A program made the position numbers and the translations under genes. Shown here piece by piece: positions 43,098 through 53,262 of a DNA stretch of 64,000 bases. The stretch's first letter is position 1. Every line of letters begins with the position of its first letter. Under the pieces are notes generated by a model. The model was not told the DNA's origin. It worked only from the letters and a program-made list of their open reading frames with translations, and made no database searches. The stretch lies in NCBI RefSeq assembly GCF_000739375.1, contig NZ_CP006704.1, positions 4,774,001 to 4,838,000 of the forward strand. Reading direction: 5' to 3'. Source of the stretch: Comamonas testosteroni TK102. Lineage in GTDB: Bacteria > Pseudomonadota > Gammaproteobacteria > Burkholderiales > Burkholderiaceae_C.

Positions 43098-44066
43098 TCA
43101 TACCTTCTTGGCAGAGCGTTTGGACGGTGGATTGCCGCGCAAATCCTTGGGGCCAAGGACGTACTCGCAGGTCTCGCCCAGCCGCTGAAGGGCCAAGTCG
43201 ATGAACGCGCGCGCTCGGGCGGGTTGCGACGATCTGCTTCCGTAGTAGACGAAGTAGCTGGCGTAGTTGGGCATGTGCTCGACCAGGACCGGCACCAGCT
43301 GCCCCGAACGGATGTAAGGCGCCGCCGTCACGCCGGCGAGTTGCCCCAGCACACGTCCGGCAAGGACGGCCTGAAGCTCGAACAGCTCGTCGTTGCTGCA
43401 GATGGCCGGCACCACGGGCTGGTCCGCCGGCTCGTCGTCAATCCTCACGCGCCAGGGCAGAACTTTCCCGGTGCTCGGGTGCCGGTAGGCACTACATCGG
43501 TGTGCAGCCAGGTCCCCCAGCGTCAGCGGCACACCGTGTCGCTGGAAGTACGAAGGCGCACCGCAGATGGGCAACTGCACCGGAAACAGTCGGCGTGCGA
43601 TGACTCCCTCATGGGGGGATGGCCCGAGACGGAAGCCTACGTCGACCCGATCCTCGACCCAGTTGCCGATGCGATCCTCCAGCAGCACGTCAGGCTGAAT
43701 GCCGGGATGCAGGTCGCAGAACTCTTCGACAAGGCGCCACAGGATCGGCTGGAACGTCGTTCGCGGGCCAGTGATGCGGAGCGGTCCGGCAAATTCGTCC
43801 TTCGCCGACCTCGCCGTCTGAAGAGCCCGCTGCATGCCCAACAGCGACGGATGGACGTCCTCGAACAGCCGCTGGCCGGCATCGGTCAGCGACATCACCC
43901 GGGTCGTGCGATGGAACAGACGGGCGTCCAGATGGGCTTCAAGCTGGGCCAAGGCCTTGCTTGCTGCCTGCGGACTGATGCCAAGCGCCAGTGCCGCCTT
44001 GCGCAGGCTCCCCAGCTCTGCGGCCTTGATGAAGGTCGTGATGGAACGTAGCTCGTTGATGGCCAT
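43098..44066 (-). CDS. LysR-family regulator of the exported redox operon
   Basis: 322 residues from ATG 44066, preceded by AGGAGAGC; the frame is open 21 codons further but without family likeness. Helix-turn-helix SLRKAALALGISPQAASKAL, then a substrate domain (GPLRITGPRTTFQPILW, VDVGFRLGPSPHEGV). It ends in a basic tail (PPSKRSAKKV). Divergent from the aldo/keto reductase gene by 125 bases and so the likely regulator of the six-gene operon 44192-50549. Confidence 0.9.
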   Translation of the reverse strand: MAINELRSITTFIKAAELGSLRKAALALGISPQAASKALAQLEAHLDARLFHRTTRVMSLTDAGQRLFEDVHPSLLGMQRALQTARSAKDEFAGPLRITGPRTTFQPILWRLVEEFCDLHPGIQPDVLLEDRIGNWVEDRVDVGFRLGPSPHEGVIARRLFPVQLPICGAPSYFQRHGVPLTLGDLAAHRCSAYRHPSTGKVLPWRVRIDDEPADQPVVPAICSNDELFELQAVLAGRVLGQLAGVTAAPYIRSGQLVPVLVEHMPNYASYFVYYGSRSSQPARARAFIDLALQRLGETCEYVLGPKDLRGNPPSKRSAKKV

Positions 44067-44170
44067 GGAAAGCTCTCCTTCATGGACATTGTCATCAATT
44101 TGGAGCCAATTCATCAACCTGAATGTCACTATTCAGATGCCAGTGCGATGCCTAAAGTTCATCTCATTGA

Positions 44171-45043
<873 letters not shown>

Positions 45044-45051
45044 GTGACAAC

Positions 45052-46479
45052 ATGAGCATCGCCTCACCGAACTCGTCGCCGCGCAATACGAGCACGATCC
45101 TGGCCATCATCGTGGCTAGCTATCTGATGATCGTGGTGGACATCTCCATTGTCATCACCGGCCTGCCACGCATCCAGAGCAGTCTGGGCTTTTCTGCTGC
45201 GCAGCTGTCATGGGTCACCAACGCCTACACCCTGACCTTCGGCGGCTTGTTGCTGCTGGGAGCGCGGGCCGGTGACGTCCTTGGCCGCAAGCGCATGTTC
45301 ATCCTCGGGTTGGCGGTGTTCACGCTGGCCTCGGTGGCAATCGGGTTCGCGCCCTCCACGACCTGGCTGCTGGCGTCACGCGCCATCCAGGGCGCTGGTG
45401 CCGCGGTGCTGGCGCCCTCGACGCTGGCCTTGCTGTCCACCCACTTCGCCGAAGGTCCGGAGCGGACTCGCGCGCTGTCCCTCTATGCGGCTGCGGCAGG
45501 CGTGGGCGCGACCTTGGGACTGGTGTTGGGCGGATTCTTCGCCGACCTGGTCTCCTGGCGGGCCGGGTTCTTCATCAACCTGCCCATCGGGCTGCTGCTC
45601 ATCGCCGCGGCGCGTCGACATATTGAAGAGACGCCGCGGCACCCGGGACGCTTCGACATTGGCGGCGCTATCACCTCCACCTTGGGGATGACGGCGCTGG
45701 TCTACGGACTGGTGCGAGCTGCCGACGTCGGCTGGAGCGACCGCCTCGCGCTAGCTGCCCTGGTAGGCGGGGCGGCCCTGATCGTCGTCTTCGTCGTAAT
45801 CGAACTCAGCGTCAGCCAACCCATCCTGCCATTGCGCTTGCTGGCCAACCGCGAACGGACCGGGGCCTACCTGGCGCGCATGCTCTTCCTGGGCGGCGCG
45901 GTCGGTTTCTGGTTCTTCTCCACCCAGTTCCTGCAGGGTGTGCTCCACCTGCGTCCGATCCAGGCCGGACTGGCCTTCCTGCCGGTCACTCTGCCCAACT
46001 TCGCTTCGGCGATGGCGGTGCCTAAGCTGGCCCGCCGGTTCGGCAACGAGACGCTGCTGACGGCTGGACTTCTGCTTGGTGTGATCGGCCTGGCGTGGCT
46101 CGGCCAAGCCGGCGTCGAGTCCACCTACTGGACAGGTGTGGCCCTACCGATGGTGCTAATCGGTTTCGGACAGGGCCTGCTGTTGGCGCCGCTCACCGCC
46201 GCTGGCGTGGCCGGGGTCGCCCATGAGGATGCGGGCGCGGCATCGGGGCTGGTCAACGTGGCCCATCAACTGGGCGGTGCGTTGGGTCTCGCTCTCTTGG
46301 TGCTGGTGTTCGCGAATGCCGCGCCCGAGACAAGGCTCGACGCCGCAGGCCTCGCACTCCGAATCTCAGCCGTCATGGATGTGGCCGCCGTGCTGGTGGG
46401 CTTGGCGCTGATCGCCGTATTGTTTTTCATCGTGCTGCCGCGCCACCGGCAGGCGCGAAAGCTGGAGGTCCTCTCATGA
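45052..46479 (+). CDS. DHA2-type MFS exporter, 14 helices
   Basis: 475 residues from ATG 45052; the frame is open upstream inside the reductase gene. About fourteen membrane helices, loop motif GARAGDVLGRKRMFILGL and helix 5 motif GVGATLGLVLGGFFADLVSW of drug:proton antiporters. The end overlaps the cupin gene by four bases (ATGA). It probably exports the toxic substrate or product that induces the operon. Confidence 0.9.
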   Translation: MSIASPNSSPRNTSTILAIIVASYLMIVVDISIVITGLPRIQSSLGFSAAQLSWVTNAYTLTFGGLLLLGARAGDVLGRKRMFILGLAVFTLASVAIGFAPSTTWLLASRAIQGAGAAVLAPSTLALLSTHFAEGPERTRALSLYAAAAGVGATLGLVLGGFFADLVSWRAGFFINLPIGLLLIAAARRHIEETPRHPGRFDIGGAITSTLGMTALVYGLVRAADVGWSDRLALAALVGGAALIVVFVVIELSVSQPILPLRLLANRERTGAYLARMLFLGGAVGFWFFSTQFLQGVLHLRPIQAGLAFLPVTLPNFASAMAVPKLARRFGNETLLTAGLLLGVIGLAWLGQAGVESTYWTGVALPMVLIGFGQGLLLAPLTAAGVAGVAHEDAGAASGLVNVAHQLGGALGLALLVLVFANAAPETRLDAAGLALRISAVMDVAAVLVGLALIAVLFFIVLPRHRQARKLEVLS

Positions 46480-47672
46480 AATCACTTCTGTGTATCGCAC
46501 TTGGCGGCGCAGCGGCGGCAAGTGCAGCGCCGCTTCCCGATGCGGAGCCCGTCCGCGAGGTCGTTGAGGTCCGTTCCGCCGCCTCGCAGCGGGTCATGGC
46601 CGGCCCTGCCGAGACCTTCACCGGCACCGTCCGCGTCAGCTCTCCCTTCCAGGCGGTACCTCCGGGCACGGCGGGAGGCGCCACGGTGACCTTCTCAGCC
46701 GGGGCCCGGACGGCTTGGCACACCCACCCGCTGGGTCAGACGCTGATCGTGGTGGAGGGACTGGGGCTGGTGCAGCAGCAGGGGCAGCCGGCACACGTCA
46801 TCCGACCTGGCGACATCGTGACCATCCCTCCCCACGCGCGTCATTGGCATGGCGCGGGTCCTTCCGGCCCCATGGTTCATCTGGCCATCGCAGAGAAGGA
46901 GAACGGCACTGCGGTGACTTGGCAGGACAAGGTCACCGAGCAGGACTATCGCGCTGCGTTGACCGGTGCGGGATTACGTGTCTCGAATGCCCCGCAGGCA
47001 ACGAGCGCCAAGACCCTTGCGCCTCGCTCCGAGACCTTGACCGCGAGGCAGCGTGCCATCGTCCTGACTGGATCCTTCATGGCCGCCAGCGATATGCCGC
47101 GTCTCAATGCCGCGTTGAATCAGGGGCTCGACGACGGGCTCACGATCAGCGAGGCCAAGGAGGTCCTGGTGCAGCTCTACGCCTACGCGGGATTTCCCAG
47201 AAGCCTGAACGCGCTGGGCGAGCTCCTCAAGGTGGTGGACCTGCGCAAGCAGCAAGGCACCCATGACGATCTGGGTCGCGAACCCAGTCGCCCGGTCGCC
47301 ACTGGAAATGAGCTGGTGACCGTGGGTCAGACGAATCAGAGCGAGATTTCAGGCGGGCCCGTCCAAGGGCCGGTCTTCGAGTTCGCGCCCGTCATCAACC
47401 AGTTCCTGCAAGCCCATCTGTTCGGCGACATCTTCGAGCGCGACAACCTCGACTGGCAGAGCCGCGAGCTCGCCACGGTGGGTGCGTTGGCCGCTACCCC
47501 TGGCGCGCAAGCCCAGCTTCGGTCGCACATGCGAGCCAGCCTGCGCGTCGGCTTGACCGCGCAGCAGTTGCAACAGCTCGTTCGGACGCTCGCCGAGCAC
47601 GTCGGTCCGGAGGTCGCGGCCAGAGCCGATGAAGCACTCGCGCAGGCCATTGGTGCCGCATCGGAAGGTTGA
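46476..47672 (+). CDS. Exported cupin-carboxymuconolactone decarboxylase fusion
   Basis: 398 residues. A short signal peptide (MKSLLCIALGGAAAASAAPL) is followed by a cupin domain (residues about 65-140) with metal-site residues His82, His84 (WHTHPLGQ) and His123 (ARHWHGAG). A CMD/AhpD-like domain covers about 190-275 and a second one about 305-395, which may form an internal pair. The CMD parts show no obvious CxxC peroxidase motif. Cupin-CMD fusions are known near reductase genes in many proteobacteria, but the reaction is not established. Overlaps the MFS stop by four bases. Confidence 0.85.
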   Translation: MKSLLCIALGGAAAASAAPLPDAEPVREVVEVRSAASQRVMAGPAETFTGTVRVSSPFQAVPPGTAGGATVTFSAGARTAWHTHPLGQTLIVVEGLGLVQQQGQPAHVIRPGDIVTIPPHARHWHGAGPSGPMVHLAIAEKENGTAVTWQDKVTEQDYRAALTGAGLRVSNAPQATSAKTLAPRSETLTARQRAIVLTGSFMAASDMPRLNAALNQGLDDGLTISEAKEVLVQLYAYAGFPRSLNALGELLKVVDLRKQQGTHDDLGREPSRPVATGNELVTVGQTNQSEISGGPVQGPVFEFAPVINQFLQAHLFGDIFERDNLDWQSRELATVGALAATPGAQAQLRSHMRASLRVGLTAQQLQQLVRTLAEHVGPEVAARADEALAQAIGAASEG

Positions 47673-47675
47673 TTC

Positions 47676-48752
47676 ATGAACATCCCTCGATACCTCTGCG
47701 TCGGGACCCTGGCGATAGCGGTCCTGCTGGGCGGCTGTGCCTCGCTGACAGGCGGCGGCACAGAACCCCTGGTCATCCAAAGCCAGGGTAGCTTTACCAT
47801 CGGCGGCACCGTGAAGACGACGCCTGGCAGCTACGACAACAACAGGCCGACGTCGGCTGGCCAGAGCTTGCATGGCGACCACCTCTATGCCTTCTACCAA
47901 GTACCCCAGTACCCGAAGTCGCTTCCCATCGTCATGCTGCACGGGGCCTTCCAGTCGGCCCGCAGCTGGGAGACGACGGCGGATGGACGCGAGGGCTTCC
48001 AGACCTTGTTCCTGCGCCGTGGCTTCCCCGTGTACCTCGTCGACCAGCCTCGCCGCGGGCGAGCGGGAAGCAGCACGGTCGCGGCCACGACCGAACCGAC
48101 GCCCAACGACCAACTGTTCTTCGACCAGTTCCGGCTCGGCAAGTGGCCTGCCTACTTCAGCAATGTCCAGTTCGACCGTGATCCGGAGACGCTGAACCAG
48201 TTCCTCCGCTCGGTCACGCCCAACACCGGCCCCTTCGACGCGGGTGTCATTTCCGAGGCGTTGGCCGCGCTCTTCACCAAGGTCGGGCCGGCGATCCTGT
48301 TCACGCACTCGCAGGGCGGCGGCCCGGGCTGGCTGGCGGCCATCAAGAGCCCGAACGTGAAAGCCGTCGTTGCCTTCGAGCCGGGCAGCGGATTCATCTT
48401 CCCGGAGGGCGAGTTGCCGCCAGCCATGCCCAGCGCAGCGGGAACCCTGGCGCCCGAGTCCGTGTCCGCCGCAGACTTCCAGAAGCTTACCCGCATTCCC
48501 ATCGTGATCTTCTACGGCGACAACTTCCCGATCGAGCCGACGACGGAGCGCGGCCAGGACAACTGGCGGGTGCGGCTGGCCATGGCTCGCCTCTGGATGG
48601 AGGCCGTGAACAGGCATGGCGGTGATGCCAGACTCGTGCATCTGCCCGACATCGACGTGCGCGGGAACACGCACTTCCTCATGTCCGACCTGAACAACGT
48701 GCAGATCGCCGACATTGTGACCGCCTTCCTGGTCCAGAAGAAGCTGGACTGA
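47676..48752 (+). CDS. Lipoprotein alpha/beta hydrolase
   Basis: 358 residues. The N-terminus is a lipoprotein signal with lipobox LLGGC (Cys21). The mature part is an alpha/beta hydrolase: oxyanion region VMLHGAFQSARSWETT, nucleophile serine in THSQGGGPGW, catalytic histidine likely in RGNTHFLMSDL. It should act in the periplasm or on the outer membrane's inner face. It follows the cupin gene by three bases. Substrate unknown; ester or lactone hydrolysis is likely. Confidence 0.85.
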   Translation: MNIPRYLCVGTLAIAVLLGGCASLTGGGTEPLVIQSQGSFTIGGTVKTTPGSYDNNRPTSAGQSLHGDHLYAFYQVPQYPKSLPIVMLHGAFQSARSWETTADGREGFQTLFLRRGFPVYLVDQPRRGRAGSSTVAATTEPTPNDQLFFDQFRLGKWPAYFSNVQFDRDPETLNQFLRSVTPNTGPFDAGVISEALAALFTKVGPAILFTHSQGGGPGWLAAIKSPNVKAVVAFEPGSGFIFPEGELPPAMPSAAGTLAPESVSAADFQKLTRIPIVIFYGDNFPIEPTTERGQDNWRVRLAMARLWMEAVNRHGGDARLVHLPDIDVRGNTHFLMSDLNNVQIADIVTAFLVQKKLD

Positions 48753-48782
48753 CCCACAACATCGACAGCGAGCGACACCCCA

Positions 48783-49883
48783 ATGACCCATGACGCCATC
48801 GACGCGAAGCGCCGCGAGTTCCTCGGCACTTCGGCCCTCGCCATTTCCGCAGCCACCCTTGGAGTTTCAGCGATGATCTCGCCCACTTCAGTCGCAGCAG
48901 CCGACTATCGGAAGAACCCGTTCACTCTGGTCTACGGTGATGCCATCACCACCAACGTTGCCGGCAGAGTCAACATCCATCCGGTGACGTACAAGCTCAA
49001 CGGCCTGGACATCGTCGCCAACGTCTACACGCCGCCGAACTTCGACCCGGCGAAGCAGTACGCCGCAGTCGTCGTCGCACACCCCAACGGCGGTGTGAAG
49101 GAACAGACGGCCGGCCTGTATGCGCAGCGGCTGGCGGAACACGGCTACGTTGCCATCGCGGCCGATGCGGCCTATCAAGGTGGGAGCGGTGGACTGCCTC
49201 GCTCGGTGGACACGCCGACGAACCGCATCGAGGACATCCACGGCATGGCAGACTTCATCACCAACTACGCCGGGGTGGATGCCACGCGACTCGGCCTCCT
49301 CGGCATCTGCGGTGGCGGCGGCTATTCGCTCGCCGCGGCGAAGACCGACAAGCGCTTCAAGGCAGTGGCGACGCTCAGCATGTTCAACTCCGGTCGGGTC
49401 CGTCGCAACGGCTTCGCGGACTCTCAGCTTGCCACCATCCAGCAGCGCCTGAAGCAAGCGTCCGACGCCCGCGCCCAGCAGGTGGCCGGCGGCAAGATTC
49501 TCTATTCGGGTGACGCGGACATGACGGACGCGCAGATCGCCGCGCTGCCGTTCGAGATGTACCGGCAAGGCTACGAGTATTACTGGCGCACGCATGCTCA
49601 TCCCGGCTCCACCTTCAAGTACACCACCAGCAGCCTGCTCGACCTGATGCGCTGGGACGCCACGGACCAGCTCGAGTTGATCGAGCAGCCGCTGCTCATG
49701 ATTGCCGGCAGCAAAGCCGACAGCCTCTACATGACCGAGGTGGCGCTCCCCAAGGCGACGGGCGCCAAGGACAAGGAGCTGTTCCTGATTGAAGGCGCGA
49801 CGCACATAGAGACGTACTGGGTCCCGAAGTACGTAGAGGCGGCGGTGGCCAAGTTGACGCTGTTCTACGCAAGGAACGTCTAA
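48783..49883 (+). CDS. Exported dienelactone-hydrolase-like protein (Tat signal)
   Basis: 366 residues. The N-terminus KRREFLGTSALAISAATLG is a twin-arginine signal. The hydrolase domain has Cys176 at the nucleophile position (GLLGICGGGGYSLA), as in dienelactone hydrolases, and a catalytic histidine in EGATHIETYW. The cysteine sets it apart from the serine hydrolase upstream. Third in a run of four exported products. Substrate unknown. Confidence 0.85.
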   Translation: MTHDAIDAKRREFLGTSALAISAATLGVSAMISPTSVAAADYRKNPFTLVYGDAITTNVAGRVNIHPVTYKLNGLDIVANVYTPPNFDPAKQYAAVVVAHPNGGVKEQTAGLYAQRLAEHGYVAIAADAAYQGGSGGLPRSVDTPTNRIEDIHGMADFITNYAGVDATRLGLLGICGGGGYSLAAAKTDKRFKAVATLSMFNSGRVRRNGFADSQLATIQQRLKQASDARAQQVAGGKILYSGDADMTDAQIAALPFEMYRQGYEYYWRTHAHPGSTFKYTTSSLLDLMRWDATDQLELIEQPLLMIAGSKADSLYMTEVALPKATGAKDKELFLIEGATHIETYWVPKYVEAAVAKLTLFYARNV

Positions 49884-49958
49884 CCCTCTGGCTGGGCCCT
49901 CCACAGCGGGTCAAACGAAGAGCGGGCCCGGTGCCGGCCCTGCATCAAGGAGTTTCAG

Positions 49959-50549
49959 ATGAAGGACAGCGCGGACTCGGTTCGTCGCGCATTGATGGCG
50001 GCCATAACTCCTCTCCCGCTGATCGCCAGAGCGGCACCAGCACAACAGGACGGTAGGCGTGCAGACCGAACGTCGACGCTAGTCGCCTACTTTTCGAGGT
50101 CAGGCAACACCCGTGTCGTCGCAGGGCTCATCCAGAGGTCGCTCGGGGCTGACCTCTTCGAGCTTCAACCGAAGGTGCCCTATCCCGACGACTATCTGGC
50201 CACGGTCGAAGAGGCGCGCCAGGAACGCGACAGTGGTCGCGAGCGGCCCTTAGGACGCGCGGTAATCAACATTGCGAGGTACGACACGATCTACCTCGGC
50301 TTTCCCATCTGGGGCGAGACCACGCCACCGGTGATCCTGGGATTCCTGACAAGCCACGACCTGTCAGACAAGGACCTGATCCCGTTCATCACTCATGGCG
50401 GCTACGGACTTGGAAGCAGCCTGGCCGTGCTCGCCCAGGGCGCGCCTCGGGCACGCTTGCGGCCTGCCTTCTCCATGGAGGCGGATCAAGAGCGCCGGAC
50501 GATGAATCACGTCAACGACTGGCTGAAGTCTGCTCGCGGACCGGACTAG
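49959..50549 (+). CDS. Flavodoxin, probably exported
   Basis: 196 residues. About 30 N-terminal residues (SVRRALMAAITPLPLIARAA) look like a signal peptide, possibly of Tat type. The flavodoxin domain follows with the phosphate loop YFSRSGNTRVVAGLI, then IYLGFPIWGETTPPVILGFL and ITHGGYGLGSSLA around the flavin. It belongs to the longer flavodoxin group used as quinone or small-molecule reductases rather than electron carriers. Last gene of the operon, 75 bases after the hydrolase. Confidence 0.8.
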   Translation: MKDSADSVRRALMAAITPLPLIARAAPAQQDGRRADRTSTLVAYFSRSGNTRVVAGLIQRSLGADLFELQPKVPYPDDYLATVEEARQERDSGRERPLGRAVINIARYDTIYLGFPIWGETTPPVILGFLTSHDLSDKDLIPFITHGGYGLGSSLAVLAQGAPRARLRPAFSMEADQERRTMNHVNDWLKSARGPD

Positions 50550-50750
50550 AGCGTCGTCGATGTCCGTTATGCACTGCAAAGCAGACATTGCGGAGACAGC
50601 TCGAACGACTGCAACGGGTCGCTATGCATCGATCGTCAATCAGCAAGAAGCAGTCTTCGAAAGTCTCTCTGGCTGAGCCTGCTTCAGGCCGATTGGAGAC
50701 ATCAGTGGCCTCCTTCAGGTGACGGTTATGTGACCGAGTCCTCCTCTGGA

Positions 50751-51683
50751 CTATTTGGGTTCGCTATAGCTCTGAAAGATCTCCGCTGCCCAGTCCGCAA
50801 AGGCGCGGATCTTGGCGCCAAGCTGCCGGTTGCCGGGATACACCAGTCGGATCGTGTGGGCCGGACGGGACCAGTCGGTCAGCACCTCCTGAAGAGTGCC
50901 ATCGGCCAGATAGGGGGCCGCAGCGAAGCGGAAGGTCTGGCCGATCCCCAGGCCATGGACCAGCACGTTCAAGTGTGCCGTGCTCTCGTTGACCGAGGTG
51001 GCTTCGTCGGCCTTGACCAGCACCCGTTCACTGCCCCTGTGGAATTCCAGCGCAAAAGCACGGCCGCTCAGGGACGAAAAATAGCCTGCGAGCGAGTGCA
51101 TCGGCGCTCCGCCTTCCGGATGCCGGGCGATCAAGTCATCGGGATGTCGGGGCTGCCCGTGGACGGCCAGGTAATCCTTCGATGCACACGTTACCCACTC
51201 CAGGTCCGCCAAGCGTCGCGCCACCAGGGTCGAATCCGGAAGGTCGCCGCCACGGATCACGCAGTCCACTCCGTCACTGATCAGATCGGCCGGGCGGTCG
51301 CTCACGCCTAGTTCGAGCTGCAGGTCCGGATACCGCTGCCGGAATTGCGGCAGCGCAGGAATCAGAATTCTGTTGGCCAGCACGGAGCCCACATCGACCC
51401 GTAACCGGCCCCGCAGCTGGGCGCGTGCTCCGCTGGCCAAATGATCCATATCTTCCAGCTCGGCAATCAGCCGCTTGGCACGCTCGTAGTAGGCCGAGCC
51501 GTCTGCCGTCACGCTGACTCGGCGCGTCGTGCGTTGCAGCAATCGAGCGCCGAGATGCTGCTCCAGGTCCTGCACCAGCTTGGTCACGGTGGGCCGAGGA
51601 ATGTTCATCGAGTCGGCAGCCCGCGAAAAACCACCCGTTTCGGCGATCCGCACGAAAACCTTCAAAGCAAGCAACTGGTCCAT
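50751..51683 (-). CDS. LysR-family regulator (CrgA/PA-type)
   Basis: 310 residues. Helix-turn-helix GFSRAADSMNIPRPTVTKLV and the co-inducer domain with RLRVDVGSVLANRILIPALP and GVDCVIRGGDLPDS. Divergent from the short-chain dehydrogenase at 51791 by 107 bases, the usual layout for LysR control of such a gene. Confidence 0.9.
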   Translation of the reverse strand: MDQLLALKVFVRIAETGGFSRAADSMNIPRPTVTKLVQDLEQHLGARLLQRTTRRVSVTADGSAYYERAKRLIAELEDMDHLASGARAQLRGRLRVDVGSVLANRILIPALPQFRQRYPDLQLELGVSDRPADLISDGVDCVIRGGDLPDSTLVARRLADLEWVTCASKDYLAVHGQPRHPDDLIARHPEGGAPMHSLAGYFSSLSGRAFALEFHRGSERVLVKADEATSVNESTAHLNVLVHGLGIGQTFRFAAAPYLADGTLQEVLTDWSRPAHTIRLVYPGNRQLGAKIRAFADWAAEIFQSYSEPK

Positions 51684-51790
51684 GGCCTTGATTATTCACC
51701 ACCATGAATTTAATTGTAGAAATTATCCCGTTTATTCATCCAAATGAACTATCTAAGCTTGAGGCTTCTTATCACTCACGGAGAAATCTC

Positions 51791-52555
51791 ATGGCCCAGA
51801 AGCTTGCAGGCAAGATCGCAGTCGTCACCGGCGGCACAACAGGCATCGGCCTGGCCGCCGCCAAGGCCTTCGCCCAGGAAGGCGCCACCGTCTACATCAC
51901 CGGCCGCCGCCAAGCCGAGCTCGACGCGGCCGTAGCCGCCATCGGCCCGCAGGCCCACGGTGTGCAGGCGGATTCGACCAAGCTCGCCGACCTCGACAGG
52001 CTCTATGCCCAGGTGCAGGCTGAGCAAGGCCGCCTCGACGTCCTGTATGCCAACGCCGGCGGCGGTGGCATGCTCCCGCTGGGCAGCATCACCGAGGCGC
52101 ATTTCGACGAAACCTTCGACCGCAACGTCAAGGGCGTGGTGTTCACCGTGCAGAAGGCGCTGCCGCTGCTCGACAAGGCGACGGCCGGTGCATCCGTCAT
52201 CCTTGCTGGCTCGACCACCAGCGTGCTCGGCACCGCCAACTTCAGCATCTATAGTGCGACCAAAGCGGCCGTGCGCAACTTGGCCCGCAGTTGGATTCTG
52301 GACCTCAAGGGCCGCGCCATCCGCGTCAACACACTGTCGCCCGGCCCCATCCATACCCCGGGCCTGGTGGAACTGGCCGGACCGGATGCCGCGCAGCAGC
52401 AGGGCCTGCTCGACTACCTCACCACCCAGGTGCCGCTCGGCCGCATGGGCCAGCCGGAAGACATCGCCAAGGCCGCCGTTTTCCTGGCCTCGGACGACTC
52501 GGCCTTTGTCAACGGCATCGAGCTGTTCGCCGATGGCGGCCAGGCCCAGGTCTGA
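51791..52555 (+). CDS. Short-chain dehydrogenase/reductase
   Basis: 254 residues from ATG 51791; the frame is open further upstream but without family likeness. Rossmann motif TGGTTGIG at residues 13-20, NAG at 88-90, catalytic Ser near 141-143, Tyr154 and Lys158 (YSATK), and a C-terminal [16 protein letters not shown] typical of classical SDRs. Probably NADP(H)-dependent (arginines after strand 2). Substrate unknown; expected target of the divergent LysR. Confidence 0.92.
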   Translation: MAQKLAGKIAVVTGGTTGIGLAAAKAFAQEGATVYITGRRQAELDAAVAAIGPQAHGVQADSTKLADLDRLYAQVQAEQGRLDVLYANAGGGGMLPLGSITEAHFDETFDRNVKGVVFTVQKALPLLDKATAGASVILAGSTTSVLGTANFSIYSATKAAVRNLARSWILDLKGRAIRVNTLSPGPIHTPGLVELAGPDAAQQQGLLDYLTTQVPLGRMGQPEDIAKAAVFLASDDSAFVNGIELFADGGQAQV

Positions 52556-52580
52556 TTGCTGCCCTCGAAAGGAGCCGACG

Positions 52581-52655
52581 ATGAACCTGTCCACCGCCCC
52601 CGAACTGCTGCGCGCCGACTTCGACAGCATCCGCATGCGGTTGGTCTCCACGTAA
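52581..52655 (+). pseudogene. Truncated start of a gene downstream of the SDR
   Basis: AAAGGAG and ATG at 52581 open a frame MNLSTAPELLRADFDSIRMR that ends after 24 codons, just before an IS relic. The good ribosome site suggests it was once the second gene of the SDR operon, cut by the insertion sequence. Confidence 0.5.
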
Positions 52656-52659
52656 AACT

Positions 52660-52722
52660 GAGCCGCCGGAGATACGGACAAAAGCTTGGTCCAGCCACGT
52701 AAAACCAGTCCAAGTTTTATCC
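52660..52722 (+). mobile_element. Third, diverged IS3-family end relic
   Basis: The frame ends RYGQKLGPAT with a stop, matching YRHKLGLAA of the relics at 4536 and 11002. The following bases TAAAACCAGTCCAAG and TTTTATCC are the same as in those copies, apart from one missing T, after which the similarity stops. Same direction as the copy at 4312. Confidence 0.7.
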
Positions 52723-53001
52723 AAATAGCTTTTTGCCTGTTATCGACATTTTTTGCCGTAGCAGGCAACTCTTTTCAGTGGGAGCGTTCACCCAGCAATT
52801 GCCTTTGCGGCTCATGTTCAAGCGCTCTTACAAAAAATCAATGCTTTGGGATATGGCTTTTTTCTTGTCCATGCAGGCGCCAGGTCAAAGCGTCAGGCTC
52901 GACCTCGCAGGGGTTTCAGACCACAGGCAAACATCTGGCTTTGATTACCGGACGACTGCAAATGCCGCCCCCCGCAGATGGAAGTCTTCTTGCAGAGTGA
53001 C
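52723..53001. other. Intergenic stretch downstream of IS relic
   Basis: Low-complexity T-rich beginning, no gene I can support and no clear terminator for the convergent efflux operon. Confidence 0.4.
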
Positions 53002-53262
53002 TCAACTTTGAAGCAGGTAGCCAGACTCCCGACCTTGTCTGCCGTTGTGATGCACAACCCCCAGCTTGCTCAGCTGGGCCACCACCTGCATGACGGTTCC
53101 CACACTGACTGGGGTTCCCCGAAGGTATAGCTGACGATAGATCTCGTCTCTGCTGAGCGCATGTGGAGCAGAGCTCAGCAGGACCTGCAGCACCCCAATT
53201 CTGGCGACGGTTGGACGAAGCCCTGCAGCCCTCAACCGTTGCATCACGCTGACATTCCTCAA
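53002..53262 (-). CDS. Stand-alone Fur-type DNA-binding domain, 86 aa
   Basis: The whole 86-residue product resembles the N-terminal winged helix of Fur/Zur-family regulators: LRAAGLRPTVARIGVLQVLL, the recognition part LSRDEIYRQLYLRGTPVSVG, then TVMQVVAQLSKLGVVHHNG. The dimerisation and metal-binding half (HHDH..., CxxC) is absent; a TGA follows GYLLQS. It overlaps the efflux lipoprotein gene stop by four bases, so it is the last gene of the MacAB operon. It could be an intact small regulator that senses no metal, or a truncated Fur paralogue. The sharp end and coupling favour a working small protein. Confidence 0.75.
   Translation of the reverse strand: MRNVSVMQRLRAAGLRPTVARIGVLQVLLSSAPHALSRDEIYRQLYLRGTPVSVGTVMQVVAQLSKLGVVHHNGRQGRESGYLLQS

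Noticed and set aside
47349..48791. 480-codon open frame on the minus strand
   Set aside because: Antisense to the lipoprotein hydrolase and cupin-CMD genes; composition rich in Arg, Gly and His and no motif.
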